Position numbers and translations under genes: made by a program. Shown piece by piece: positions 39,259-48,214 of a stretch of DNA of 64,000 nt (within the stretch, counting starts at the first letter, position 1; each line of letters starts with the position of its first letter). The stretch is from VAXT01 sp963850415 (GTDB taxonomy: Bacteria > Actinomycetota > Thermoleophilia > Gaiellales > Gaiellaceae). The DNA is taken from positions 372,001 to 436,000 of the forward strand of contig CAWKLE010000003.1 in assembly GCA_963850415.1 (NCBI GenBank), read 5' to 3'. The notes below the pieces were generated by a model. The model ran no database searches and had not been told where the DNA came from. It saw nothing but the letters and a program-made list of their open reading frames with translations.

Positions 39259-42200
39259 ATGAGGAATCAGCTGCGGCTCGTCATCGGCGTCATCGGGGCA
39301 CTCGCACTCGCATTGGTGCTCCCCGGGGTTGCGCACGCGCACCACGTCCCGCCGATCGACTTCCAGGCAGCCACGGCGGCGACCACGCCCACCATCGACG
39401 GGGTGATCGGCGACGGCGAGTGGACGGACGCAGCCAGCTACGACGTCACGTTCAACGGGTTGCCGGGAACGGCGAGGTTCAAGCACGACGCCGGGTTCCT
39501 CTACGTCGCCATGACGGTGACGGACCTCTCGGGCGGCTCGAAGGAGATGGGCGCGTTCTTCGACGACAACCACGACGGGATCAAGGACCCGGGCGAGGAC
39601 GTGATGCTCGGGTTCGCCTCGCCCTTCTCGTTCGGCGCCGACTACTACTACAGCAGCGCAGGCGCGTCAGGAGCGACGCATTACGCGGACACGAGCACCG
39701 ACGGAACGAACCCGCCCGGCGACGGCACGGACGACATCGTGGGGGCCGGACAGGTCGTCGGCTCACAGGTGACGTTCGAGATGCGGCATCCGCTCTGCTC
39801 CGACGACACCGCGCACGACTTCTGCCTCACTCCCGGCGACACGGTCGGCGTCGACCTCATGTACGTCCTCAACGGCACGGGCTTCATGTACCCGGGGGCG
39901 GATGCATTCGCCCCCAGCGACTGGGCGGATCTGACGCTCTCGGCGGCTCCGGCGCCGGCCGGGCGCATCGTCTTCGAGTCGAACCGCGACGGCAACATCG
40001 AGATCTACCGGATGAATGCGGACGGGTCTGCGCCGACGAGGTTGACCAACGACCCGGCGACGGACGACCTCCCCTCGATCTCGCCCGACGGCAGGAAGGT
40101 CGCCTTCTCGAGCGACCGGGCCGGAACCTCCGACATCTGGGTGATGAACATCGACGGCACCGGCCTCACGCAGCTGACCTCCGATGCCAGCCTCGAGCAG
40201 CAGCCGGCCTGGTCGCCGGACGGGACGAAGATCGCCTTCCAGGGCAGCGTCATCGAGCAGTACGACATCTTCGTCGTCGATGCGACCGGAGGCACTCCCG
40301 TGGACGTGACCAACACGGCGGCGAACGAGGCCAGCCCTTCCTGGTCGCCGGACGGCACGCAGGTCGCCTTCATGTCGGACCGCGACGGGAACGAAGAGAT
40401 CTACCGACAGAATTCGGATGGAACGGGGTCCGCGACTCGGCTGACGAACAACGCCGCGCGCGACTCCGATCCGGACTGGTCGCCCGACGGGCAGAAGATC
40501 GCGTTCTTCAGCGACCGCGCGGGGAGCCCGTTCGGGTCGGTGTGGACGCTGACCGCGGCAGACGGCTCCGATCAGGTCAACCTCACGAACGCGAGCATCT
40601 TCGACGCCGACCCGAGCTGGTCTCCGGACGGCACGCACATCGCGTTCGTCCGCGACGCGGGTGGACAGAACTTCAACGTCTGGACCGCGCTGGCGGACGG
40701 GTCGGGCCAGGTCAACCTGACGGGCATCGGCGGACGGAACTCGTTCCCGGACTGGGGGCCGACCCCCTCGAGCCTGACCGCGTCGATCTCGATCGCGGGG
40801 CCGGATAGCTCGAACCCCGGCGCCGCCTCGGCTCCGATCGACGGCATCCCGCTCGACGCGATCCGCGGCCAGTCGCAGACGACGGCGGGCGCACCGCTCG
40901 GCGGTATCCCGCTGGGCGGCATCCCGCTCGGAGGGATTCCTCTGGGCGGCATCCCCCTCGGCGGCATCCCCTTGGGCGGAATCGGCTTCACGGCGGAGAA
41001 CCTGAGCCAGAACGGCCTCGGCGGGGTTCCGCTGTCGTCGATCCCGCTCGTGCTGCCGGACACGTGGGAGGCGCATCTCGCGCTCGAGCCGGCGTTCAAG
41101 GGCACTCCGCCGCAGAACGTGACGCTCGCGCAGGTGCTGGGGACGCAGGTCGTCGCCGGGATCACGCTCGACAAGCTCAATCTCGCGTCGAGCCCACTCG
41201 GAGGCATTCCGCTCGCCGGCATCGCCCTCGGCGGGCTCCCGCTCGGAGGCATTCCGCTCGGCGGCATCGCGGGCACGCCGCCGGACCAGAACCTCACCGA
41301 CTGGTGCCATTACGTGAACCAGCAGCCGGGGTTCACCTGCCCGAACGGGCAGAGCCTCGGCCAACAGACGATGCTCGGGCTCGCGCTCCAGGGTGTGCCG
41401 CTGGGCGGCATCCCGCTCGGGGGCATTCCGCTCGGAGGCATTCCTCTCGGCGGCATTCCGCTCGGAGGGATCCCCGTCGGCACGCCGCTCGGGGGCATTC
41501 CTCTGGGCGGCATCAACCTCGTCGGCACTCCACTCGGCGGCATCCCGCTCGGCGGCATCGACATGAGCCCGAACGCGTCTCCGCTCGGCGGCATCACGCT
41601 CGGCCTGATCCCGCAGTCCGCGAAGATCGCGATCTTCGATTGCCCGACCGGCAACTTCCTGTGCGCGGACACGGACACGCTCGCCCAGGCGAAGGCCGCC
41701 GGCGCGATCAAGCAGACGGCGAAGCTGCAGGACCTCGGCTACTACAAGAACGCGAACGGACAGGACATCACGCTCAAGGACCTCGTGCGCGGACTGCCGC
41801 CCGACACGACGCTCGAGGATCTCCTCGCCACCGTCCTCCTGAAGACCGCGTACGACTGGGAGCAGCTGCCGCTACCCGGGTTCCCGCTCCAGGACTTCTC
41901 GACGGACGGCGGCACGGCGACGTACACGGTGTCGTTCCAGCTCGACGGCGCTGGACCGCCGGTCGACGGCTCGGTCGCCGTCCACGTCGGAGCAGACGCC
42001 CGGTACGTAACGGGCACGACGACGCTCTCGGGCGGACCGGGCAGCGTGGACGAGCCGACGCTGAGGTTGCCCGAGAACGAGCTGAACTGGCACCTCACCA
42101 ACGTGCAGCTCGGCACGAGCTACCAGCTCACCTTCCACGCGAAGCCCGGCCTCAGCCTGGGAACCGAGTCGGCGACGGCGAAGATCGCGGCGACCGGCCT

Positions 42201-45200
42201 CAACGGCACCGTCCAGGCGCCCGAGGCCACGAGCACGCAGATCACCGAGCCGGGTGAGCCCGCGAACGGACAGCCCGAGACCGCGCAGCCGGCCCAGCCC
42301 GACACGCTCTACCTCGGCTACACGTCGAGCGGCTCCGACCGCGACTACTTCCAGGTCCATGCGAATCCGGGCGAGCAGCTGACGATCCACCTCAGCCACC
42401 TGAAGGTGGACGACGATCTCGTCATCTACGGGCCGGGCATCGCGCCACTGCGGACGCCGCACCCCGGCGCCGAGGCGCCCTCCGCGGGAGACGTGCCCTT
42501 CGATCTCGGCCAGCGCACGCAGTCGATCACACCCGAGGCGCTCACCGACGTGCCTCAGGACGCCGTCAACGGCCAGACCGCCCTCGACGTCTCGGACAAC
42601 CGCGGCCTCGCAGACGAGGAAGTGTCCGTCGTCTCACCAGAGGGTGGGACGTACACGATCCAGGTCGCGAGCTTCGACGGGGGCTACAGCAACGATCCGT
42701 GGGTGCTGCGGATCGAGAGATCGCCCTCGATCGCGCTGCCGCCCACGTGCACCAACCCGCAGGGCCCCGGCACGGGCGTCACCAAGGCAATGCCTGCCGT
42801 GCCGACGACCGCGAGCACCCTCTATCTCTTCGCCTCGAAGCGCTTCGGCGACCTCTACGGGCTCCAGGCCGAGAACGACGTCTTCAGCCGGCTGCAGACA
42901 CTTGCGGCTCGAACGGACGCGGCAGGGGGCGCGGTGATCCCGGTCGACGCCAACGCCGCCGTACTGAACGCCCTCAATGCGCGCGCCGCAGACTCCTGCT
43001 CGCCCGCGAAGGCCAACGACGTCGTGCGGGCCGTCGGCAACCTGCTCGACAACCCGGTGATCGTCCGGCCGTCGGTCAAGTACATCGTCGTCGTGGGCGA
43101 CGACGCCGCCGGCGTGCCGTTCGGGCGCGTGCTCGACAACTCCGCGTACGCGAACGAGCGCGGGTACGCGAGCACGTTCTTCGGCGCCACGAACAACCAG
43201 TACCTGAGCACGTACGGGCTCGGCTTCCTGCCGACCGACGACCCGCTCGGCGACGTCAACTACTCGGGCCAGGGGCCGTACGTCCCCGAGCTCGCGGTCG
43301 GGCGGCTGGTCGAGACCCCGACCCAGATCCTCAGCCAGATCACCCAGTACATCACCCGGAACGGCGCGATCACCCCGACGAGGGCCCTGACGACCGGCTA
43401 CGACTTCCTCTCGGACGGCGCGTCGCGGGTCTCGGCGGACTTCAAGGCCAGGCTGGGGACGAACAACGCGCAGGAGCTGATCAGCAACTCCTGGTCCAAG
43501 AACAACTTGCTCGCGGCGATGTTCCCGACCTCGAACCCGCCGATTCTCGACTCGATCAACGCGCACTACGACCATGCCCGCGCCCTGCCGGCCGACGAGA
43601 ACGCCGCGCAGCGCGAGTCGATCCTCTACACGACCGCCGATCTCGCGGGCCGCTCGACGAGCGGGCGGGTCATCTTCACGATGGGCTGTCATTCGGCCCT
43701 GCCGGTGTCGGACTTCGTCTTCGGCAGCTCGCTCAGCGCCGACTGGGCGCAGGCGTACGCGCAGAGCGGAGCCGTCGTGTACATGGGCAACACGGGCTAC
43801 GGCCTCGGCGACACCGCGGCCGTGCTCTATACGGAGAAGCTGAACGTGCTGTTCGCCGACCGGCTCGACGGGTCGATGACCGTCGGCCAGGCGCTCGCCT
43901 TCGCGAAGCAGGAGTACGCGGCGACGCCCACGCAGAGCGGATACCACCTGAAGGTGATCGACGAGGCCAACCTGATGGGCCTCCCGATGTACCGGGTCGG
44001 GACCGGCGCCACGCCCGCGCCGCCCACTCCGGCCGTGACGACGACGGACTCGGCCACCGGCCTGCCGACCGCGCCCTTCAACGTCTCGCCGAGCTTCACC
44101 AGGGTCGACACCGCCATCGGCAGCTACTACGTGTCGGACGACGCGTTCGCCGAGAATCGCCGCCCGATCGAGCCGACGACGAAGCTCGACGTCACCGAGC
44201 CCGGGCTCGTGGCCCACGGCGCGCTGCTGACCGCGCTCACCTCGACGGACGAGGCCAACTTCGATGCAGCCTTCAGCCGCGTCATCGACGACTTCTCGGC
44301 GTTCACGCCGGAGCTGGTCGGCGACGTCAGCTACCCGACGAAGCTGCAGTCGATCGCCTCGCTCGCGACCCCGAACGGCACGCGCCAGCGGCTCGTGCTG
44401 TTCAGCGGACAGTTCCGAAGCGACAGCACGTTCGAGCCGCAGGGAGTCGGCATCCAGCGGCGCTTCACGGCGCTTTCGGGCAACGTCTTCTACACGGCCC
44501 CGAGCGTCACCGACTTCACGCCGTCGAGCTTCGGGCCCGTCGAGGTCACGAAGGCGGACACGACGGTCGCGTTCGCCGTCGACGTGACGGACGACGTCGG
44601 CGGCGCGGGCGGGGTCAAGCGAGTGCTCGCGCTCTACAAGGACGCGAGCGGCGTCTGGAAGTCGATCGAGATGTCGCACAGCTCGCCCCGCTGGAGTGGC
44701 GCAGGGCCGCTGTCCGGTAACGACGTCGAATGGATCATCCAGGCCGTCGACGCTTCCGGGAACGTCGCCGTCACCAGCAACAAGGCGTTCCTCAAGTCGG
44801 TCGTCACGCCACCGCCGACCGGCGACATCCAAGCGCATGCGACCGGCCCGCAGGCGAACGGGTGGTTCACGGGCGCCGTCTCGGTGACGATCAGCGGCGC
44901 GCCGGGCATCAGCTACAGCCTCGACGGCGCGGCGTTCACGCCCGGCACCTCGCTCTCCGTCGACGGGACCGGCGTCCACTCGCTGGATTTCCAGGGCAGC
45001 GACGGTTCTCATGGATCGCTGACAATTCCGATCGACGAGTCCAACCCGACGGTGACCGTGAACACGACGTACGGCTTCGGATCGGTCGCGCACGCGAACT
45101 GCGCCGACTCGGGCTCCGGGATCGCCTCCTGCACCGTCCCGGATCCCCTCGATACGGGCTCGGCCGGGACGAAGACGATCCACGCGCACGCCGTGGATCG

Positions 45201-45585
45201 AGCCGGCCACGTCTTCGACGCCGACCTGACGTACCGCGTGACGGCGTACTCCTTCACCGGCTTCTTCTCCCCGATCAACAACCTGCCGGCGGTCAACGAC
45301 GCCAATGCTGGCAGCGCCGTCCCGGTCAAGTTCAGCCTCTCCGGTTTCCGGAGTCTCAACATCTTTGCGCCGGGTTATCCGGCCAGCCAGGCAATGACCT
45401 GCGGAGGCCCTGTCACCGGGCCGCTCGTCCCGACGACACTCGGCCCTGACGGGTTCACGTACGACCCGCTGCTCGACCAGTACAAGTACGTGTGGAAGAC
45501 GGACAGCACCTTCCGCGGCTGTCGCCAGCTCGTCGTGCGCCTGAAAGACGGTACCGAGAAGCGGGCCAACTTCCGGTTCAAGTAA
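39259..45585 (+). CDS. Giant secreted multidomain protein with PLGGI repeats and a C25 (gingipain-like) peptidase
   Basis: A 2,108-residue protein with a signal peptide (LRLVIGVIGALALALVLPGVAHA). Rough domain order: CBM9/DOMON-like 40-230; TolB-type PD40 propeller repeats 235-520 (SPDGRKVAFSSDRAG and copies); PLGGI pentad repeats 546-783; pre-peptidase PPC-like 1015-1160 (DRDYFQVHANPGEQLTIHL); C25 peptidase 1187-1583 with likely catalytic His in INAHYDH (about 1436-1439) and Cys1477 in FTMGCHS; Ig-like region; C-terminal PxKF domain 1996-2108 (SAVPVKFSLSG). ATG at 39259 starts the signal peptide; a TTG at 39250 is less likely. A surface peptidase or processing/adhesion role is inference. Confidence 0.88.
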   Translation: MRNQLRLVIGVIGALALALVLPGVAHAHHVPPIDFQAATAATTPTIDGVIGDGEWTDAASYDVTFNGLPGTARFKHDAGFLYVAMTVTDLSGGSKEMGAFFDDNHDGIKDPGEDVMLGFASPFSFGADYYYSSAGASGATHYADTSTDGTNPPGDGTDDIVGAGQVVGSQVTFEMRHPLCSDDTAHDFCLTPGDTVGVDLMYVLNGTGFMYPGADAFAPSDWADLTLSAAPAPAGRIVFESNRDGNIEIYRMNADGSAPTRLTNDPATDDLPSISPDGRKVAFSSDRAGTSDIWVMNIDGTGLTQLTSDASLEQQPAWSPDGTKIAFQGSVIEQYDIFVVDATGGTPVDVTNTAANEASPSWSPDGTQVAFMSDRDGNEEIYRQNSDGTGSATRLTNNAARDSDPDWSPDGQKIAFFSDRAGSPFGSVWTLTAADGSDQVNLTNASIFDADPSWSPDGTHIAFVRDAGGQNFNVWTALADGSGQVNLTGIGGRNSFPDWGPTPSSLTASISIAGPDSSNPGAASAPIDGIPLDAIRGQSQTTAGAPLGGIPLGGIPLGGIPLGGIPLGGIPLGGIGFTAENLSQNGLGGVPLSSIPLVLPDTWEAHLALEPAFKGTPPQNVTLAQVLGTQVVAGITLDKLNLASSPLGGIPLAGIALGGLPLGGIPLGGIAGTPPDQNLTDWCHYVNQQPGFTCPNGQSLGQQTMLGLALQGVPLGGIPLGGIPLGGIPLGGIPLGGIPVGTPLGGIPLGGINLVGTPLGGIPLGGIDMSPNASPLGGITLGLIPQSAKIAIFDCPTGNFLCADTDTLAQAKAAGAIKQTAKLQDLGYYKNANGQDITLKDLVRGLPPDTTLEDLLATVLLKTAYDWEQLPLPGFPLQDFSTDGGTATYTVSFQLDGAGPPVDGSVAVHVGADARYVTGTTTLSGGPGSVDEPTLRLPENELNWHLTNVQLGTSYQLTFHAKPGLSLGTESATAKIAATGLNGTVQAPEATSTQITEPGEPANGQPETAQPAQPDTLYLGYTSSGSDRDYFQVHANPGEQLTIHLSHLKVDDDLVIYGPGIAPLRTPHPGAEAPSAGDVPFDLGQRTQSITPEALTDVPQDAVNGQTALDVSDNRGLADEEVSVVSPEGGTYTIQVASFDGGYSNDPWVLRIERSPSIALPPTCTNPQGPGTGVTKAMPAVPTTASTLYLFASKRFGDLYGLQAENDVFSRLQTLAARTDAAGGAVIPVDANAAVLNALNARAADSCSPAKANDVVRAVGNLLDNPVIVRPSVKYIVVVGDDAAGVPFGRVLDNSAYANERGYASTFFGATNNQYLSTYGLGFLPTDDPLGDVNYSGQGPYVPELAVGRLVETPTQILSQITQYITRNGAITPTRALTTGYDFLSDGASRVSADFKARLGTNNAQELISNSWSKNNLLAAMFPTSNPPILDSINAHYDHARALPADENAAQRESILYTTADLAGRSTSGRVIFTMGCHSALPVSDFVFGSSLSADWAQAYAQSGAVVYMGNTGYGLGDTAAVLYTEKLNVLFADRLDGSMTVGQALAFAKQEYAATPTQSGYHLKVIDEANLMGLPMYRVGTGATPAPPTPAVTTTDSATGLPTAPFNVSPSFTRVDTAIGSYYVSDDAFAENRRPIEPTTKLDVTEPGLVAHGALLTALTSTDEANFDAAFSRVIDDFSAFTPELVGDVSYPTKLQSIASLATPNGTRQRLVLFSGQFRSDSTFEPQGVGIQRRFTALSGNVFYTAPSVTDFTPSSFGPVEVTKADTTVAFAVDVTDDVGGAGGVKRVLALYKDASGVWKSIEMSHSSPRWSGAGPLSGNDVEWIIQAVDASGNVAVTSNKAFLKSVVTPPPTGDIQAHATGPQANGWFTGAVSVTISGAPGISYSLDGAAFTPGTSLSVDGTGVHSLDFQGSDGSHGSLTIPIDESNPTVTVNTTYGFGSVAHANCADSGSGIASCTVPDPLDTGSAGTKTIHAHAVDRAGHVFDADLTYRVTAYSFTGFFSPINNLPAVNDANAGSAVPVKFSLSGFRSLNIFAPGYPASQAMTCGGPVTGPLVPTTLGPDGFTYDPLLDQYKYVWKTDSTFRGCRQLVVRLKDGTEKRANFRFK
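40894..41609 (+). repeat. Coding 15-base tandem repeats (PLGGI pentads) in three blocks
   Basis: Blocks at about 40894-40986, 41200-41274 and 41390-41609 encode PLGGI repeats, with roughly twenty units in all, including variants such as PLAGI, ALGGL and PVGTPLGGI. The DNA unit is close to CCGCTCGGCGGCATC with third-base variation, so selection seems to act on the protein. Two cysteine-containing spacers separate the blocks. Confidence 0.85.
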
Positions 45586-45696
45586 GCGGCTCTTCGCCCG
45601 CGCGTCTGCCGGGTGAGCACCGCGTTTGCGACGGTCGCCTGGGAGGAACCTCCGTGGCGGCGGCGAACAGTCGCGGCTCGGAAGGAGGAACCCCCG

Positions 45697-46500
45697 ATGA
45701 GCCCACCAGCTCGATGGCAACCAGTGTCCTGGCCTCGACCGTTCGAGCGGTCAGCCGACCCCGAGCAGCTGCGCAGGCGCGTCCTCGCGTTCAGCGGAAT
45801 CTGGTTCCTGCTGGCCGGAATGCTGGCGGCTCTCGGCTTCAGCACCGTTCTGTTCGCGTCGCTTGCCCTTGTGCTCGTCGGAGGTCTCCTGGCGTTCGGG
45901 CGCTGGCTCGTGCGCCGCTACGGACTGGGACAACGAGTGCAAGCTTCCCTCAGGTCGATGCAGAGGGCTTCACGCGCGGTCGAGGCGCGGCTCGGCGAGC
46001 TCGACCTCGACCAGCACCGGCGCCGCGTCTCGAGCATCGCGGCCCAGCGAGCCCGGACCGTCGTCGAAGCTCGCCGGAAGGAACCAACCGCAGCCGACCG
46101 GCACCGCGAGGCGCGCCGGCTCAACGAGCTCGGGGCGCAGCTTCGACGCCAGGGCAATCGAGAGCAGGCAGCCGAGCAGCACCTGGCCGCGCTCGAGATC
46201 GTGCACGAGCTCGGTGACCGGCGGGCCGAGGCGCTGACGCGCAACAACCTGGCTCTTGCTCTCGTTCAGACCGGCGGCGTCGCCCTGGCCGTTCAGCAGT
46301 TCGAGGAGGCGCTCATCCTCCTGAGGGACCTCGGCGACGAAGAGCACGAGGGACAGGTGATCGCGAACCTCGCCTCTGTCCGCCGCCGCCAGGGCCGCGA
46401 CGAAGACGCCGACAGCCTCCTGAACGCAGCACTCGACAAGCTTCCGCCTGAGTCGTCCGCGTACCGCCGGGTCGAAGAGCAGCTCCGCCGGGCAAGCTGA
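45697..46500 (+). CDS. TPR protein with membrane hairpin
   Basis: A 267-residue protein. Two adjacent helices (residues about 28-64: VLAFSGIWFLLAGMLAALGFSTVLFASLALVLVGGLLAFG) would anchor it. A basic helical linker follows, then TPR repeats (residues about 140-260: RLNELGAQLRRQGNREQAAEQHLAALEIVHELGDRRAEALTRNNLALALVQTG...). The role is unknown; TPRs usually bind partner proteins. ATG at 45697 has a strong AAGGAGGAA at 45682-45690. A frame open to 45613 lacks support. Confidence 0.8.
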   Translation: MSPPARWQPVSWPRPFERSADPEQLRRRVLAFSGIWFLLAGMLAALGFSTVLFASLALVLVGGLLAFGRWLVRRYGLGQRVQASLRSMQRASRAVEARLGELDLDQHRRRVSSIAAQRARTVVEARRKEPTAADRHREARRLNELGAQLRRQGNREQAAEQHLAALEIVHELGDRRAEALTRNNLALALVQTGGVALAVQQFEEALILLRDLGDEEHEGQVIANLASVRRRQGRDEDADSLLNAALDKLPPESSAYRRVEEQLRRAS

Positions 46501-46551
46501 CGCTGCGCGCAGGTTCGGCGGTTCTCTTGCGAGGCTAGACTGGCCTCGCCG

Positions 46552-46956
46552 ATGAGCGTGCGAGACCCGGACCTGCTGTTGATCGAGAGAATGCTCGCGC
46601 CGCCGCCGCTCGACGACGCACGCGGCTCGCTCGCGTACTGGCAGACCCGGCGCAGGCAGCTTCCGCTCTACCGGCGAAGCGCTCGCCGAGAAGCGAAGGA
46701 GATGACCATGCGGTGGCAGGAGCGCGTGCGCGCGGCAGAGCTCGCCCGCTTCGAGGCGAGCACGATCGGCCGACTGCTCGCTTCCCTCGGAATCTCGAGC
46801 ATCTGGTTCCGACGCGTCCAGCTCACGTCGCAGCTCATGTCCTGGGTCTTCTGGGCCGTCGTGCTGCGAAAGGTGCAGCTCGTCCTCGGAACGTTCGCGG
46901 CGCTCGGGATCCTGATCGTGGTCCTGCTCGTCGTCGTAATCGCTCAGCTGACGTAG
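46552..46956 (+). CDS. Unknown single-helix membrane protein upstream of dinB
   Basis: A 134-residue protein I do not recognise. A charged N-terminal region rich in Arg (YWQTRRRQLPLYRRSARREAKEMTMRWQERVRAAELARFEAS) precedes one or two hydrophobic segments at the C-terminus (SWVFWAVVLRKVQLVLGTFAALGILIVVLLVVVIAQ). ATG at 46552. It ends 13 bases before the SOS box of dinB, so it is probably not in the SOS operon. Confidence 0.65.
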   Translation: MSVRDPDLLLIERMLAPPPLDDARGSLAYWQTRRRQLPLYRRSARREAKEMTMRWQERVRAAELARFEASTIGRLLASLGISSIWFRRVQLTSQLMSWVFWAVVLRKVQLVLGTFAALGILIVVLLVVVIAQLT

Positions 46957-46969
46957 AAAACAATCTGTG

Positions 46970-46983
46970 CGAACATACGTTCG
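46970..46983. promoter_or_regulatory. LexA (SOS) box of dinB
   Basis: CGAACATACGTTCG matches the Gram-positive/actinobacterial LexA site CGAAC-N4-GTTCG exactly. Its last base is the first base of the likely GTG start of dinB, so LexA would cover the transcription start of a leaderless message. Confidence 0.88.
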
Positions 46984-48170
46984 TGCGGGTGGACGCGACC
47001 ATCCTCCACGCAGACGTGGACGCGTTCTTCGCTGCGGTTGAGCAGCGCGACCGGCCTGAGCTCCGTGGACGGCCCGTGCTCGTCGGCGCGGGGGTCGTGC
47101 TCTGCCCGAGCTACGAGGCGAAGGCACGCGGCGTCCAGACCGCGATGGGCGTGCGCCGCGCCCTTCGGCTCTGCCGCGGGGCGGTCGTCGTTCCGCCGCG
47201 CATGGCGGCCTACTCCGAGGCGAGCAAGGCCGTGTACCGGGTCTTCGACGACACGACGCCGCTCGTCGAGGGGCTCTCGATCGACGAGGCGTTCCTCGAC
47301 GTCCGCGGGCTGCGCCGGCTCGCCGGCTCTCCGCTGGAGATCGCGGAGCGGCTCCGCGCGGCCGTGCGCGAGCGCGTCGGGTTGCCGATCACCGTCGGGA
47401 TCGCCCGGACGAAGTTCCTGGCCAAGGTCGCAAGCGGCGTGGCGAAGCCAGACGGCCTGCTGCTCGTGCCGCCGGACCGCGAGCTCGAGTTCCTGTACCC
47501 GCTTCCGGTCGAGCGGCTCTGGGGCGTCGGCCGCGTCACCGCGCGGAGGCTCAACGACGCCGGGATCACGACCGTCCGCCAGGTCGCCGAGCTCCCCGAG
47601 AACGCACTCGTGACGCTGCTCGGGCGCGCGGCCGGGCGCCACCTGCACGCGCTCGCCCACAACCGCGACCCGAGGCCCGTGCAGGCTCGGAGGCGGCGCC
47701 GCTCGATGGGAGCACAGCGCGCTCTCGGCTGGAGACCGACCTCGCTCGCCGAGGTCGACACGTCCCTGATCGGGCTCGTCGAGCGGGTCACGCGCCGGAT
47801 GCGCGCCGCGGACCGGCTCGGCCGCACCGTCGTCCTCCGCCTGCGGTTCGACGACTCGTCACGCGCCACCCGCTCGCAGACGCTGCCGTACGCGACGGCG
47901 AACACGCGAACGGTTCTCCTCGCCGCCCGGGAGCTGCTCGAGGTCGCCCTGCCGCTGATCGAGCGCCAGGGGATCACGCTCGTGGGCGTCTCGATCAGCA
48001 ACCTCGACGACGATCTCGGCCAGCTCCGGCTGCCGCTCGACGGGTCGTGGAGCGACACGCTCGACGACGCGCTCGACGAGGTCCGCCTGCGCTTCGGATC
48101 GGCCGCGATCACCCGGGCCGCGTTGCTCGGACGACGCCAGGGGCTGACGATTCCGCTGCTCCCGGACTGA
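46983..48170 (+). CDS. dinB: DNA polymerase IV (Y-family translesion polymerase)
   Basis: A 395-residue error-prone polymerase that copies past DNA damage. The catalytic blocks are ILHADVDAFFAAVEQ (first metal Asp), CPSYEAKARGVQTAM and GLSIDEAFLDV (Asp-Glu pair), then the little-finger domain (GITLVGVSISNLDDD). GTG starts at 46983 and 46989 are both possible; the first gives VRVDATILHADVD and touches the LexA box. Control by LexA is direct from the sequence. The next gene downstream has its own LexA box. Confidence 0.93.
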   Translation: MRVDATILHADVDAFFAAVEQRDRPELRGRPVLVGAGVVLCPSYEAKARGVQTAMGVRRALRLCRGAVVVPPRMAAYSEASKAVYRVFDDTTPLVEGLSIDEAFLDVRGLRRLAGSPLEIAERLRAAVRERVGLPITVGIARTKFLAKVASGVAKPDGLLLVPPDRELEFLYPLPVERLWGVGRVTARRLNDAGITTVRQVAELPENALVTLLGRAAGRHLHALAHNRDPRPVQARRRRRSMGAQRALGWRPTSLAEVDTSLIGLVERVTRRMRAADRLGRTVVLRLRFDDSSRATRSQTLPYATANTRTVLLAARELLEVALPLIERQGITLVGVSISNLDDDLGQLRLPLDGSWSDTLDDALDEVRLRFGSAAITRAALLGRRQGLTIPLLPD

Positions 48171-48186
48171 GCCGAGGGTTGCAAGA

Positions 48187-48200
48187 CGAACGTATGTTCG
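48187..48200. promoter_or_regulatory. LexA (SOS) box of the DEDDh-UvrC-like gene
   Basis: CGAACGTATGTTCG is a second exact CGAAC-N4-GTTCG site, 14 bases before the GTG at 48215. Confidence 0.87.
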
Positions 48201-48214
48201 CTTTCATCTGAGGG

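Noticed and set aside
40894..41609. Regular short repeats that could suggest a CRISPR array
   Set aside because: The repeats are 15 bases with no unique spacers, stay in frame and encode PLGGI with silent variation, so they are coding repeats.
42634..45720. A 1,028-codon open frame on the reverse strand of the giant secreted protein gene
   Set aside because: Its translation is Arg/Val/Asp-rich with no domain or hydrophobic pattern, and it mirrors the third-base GC bias of the real gene on the other strand.
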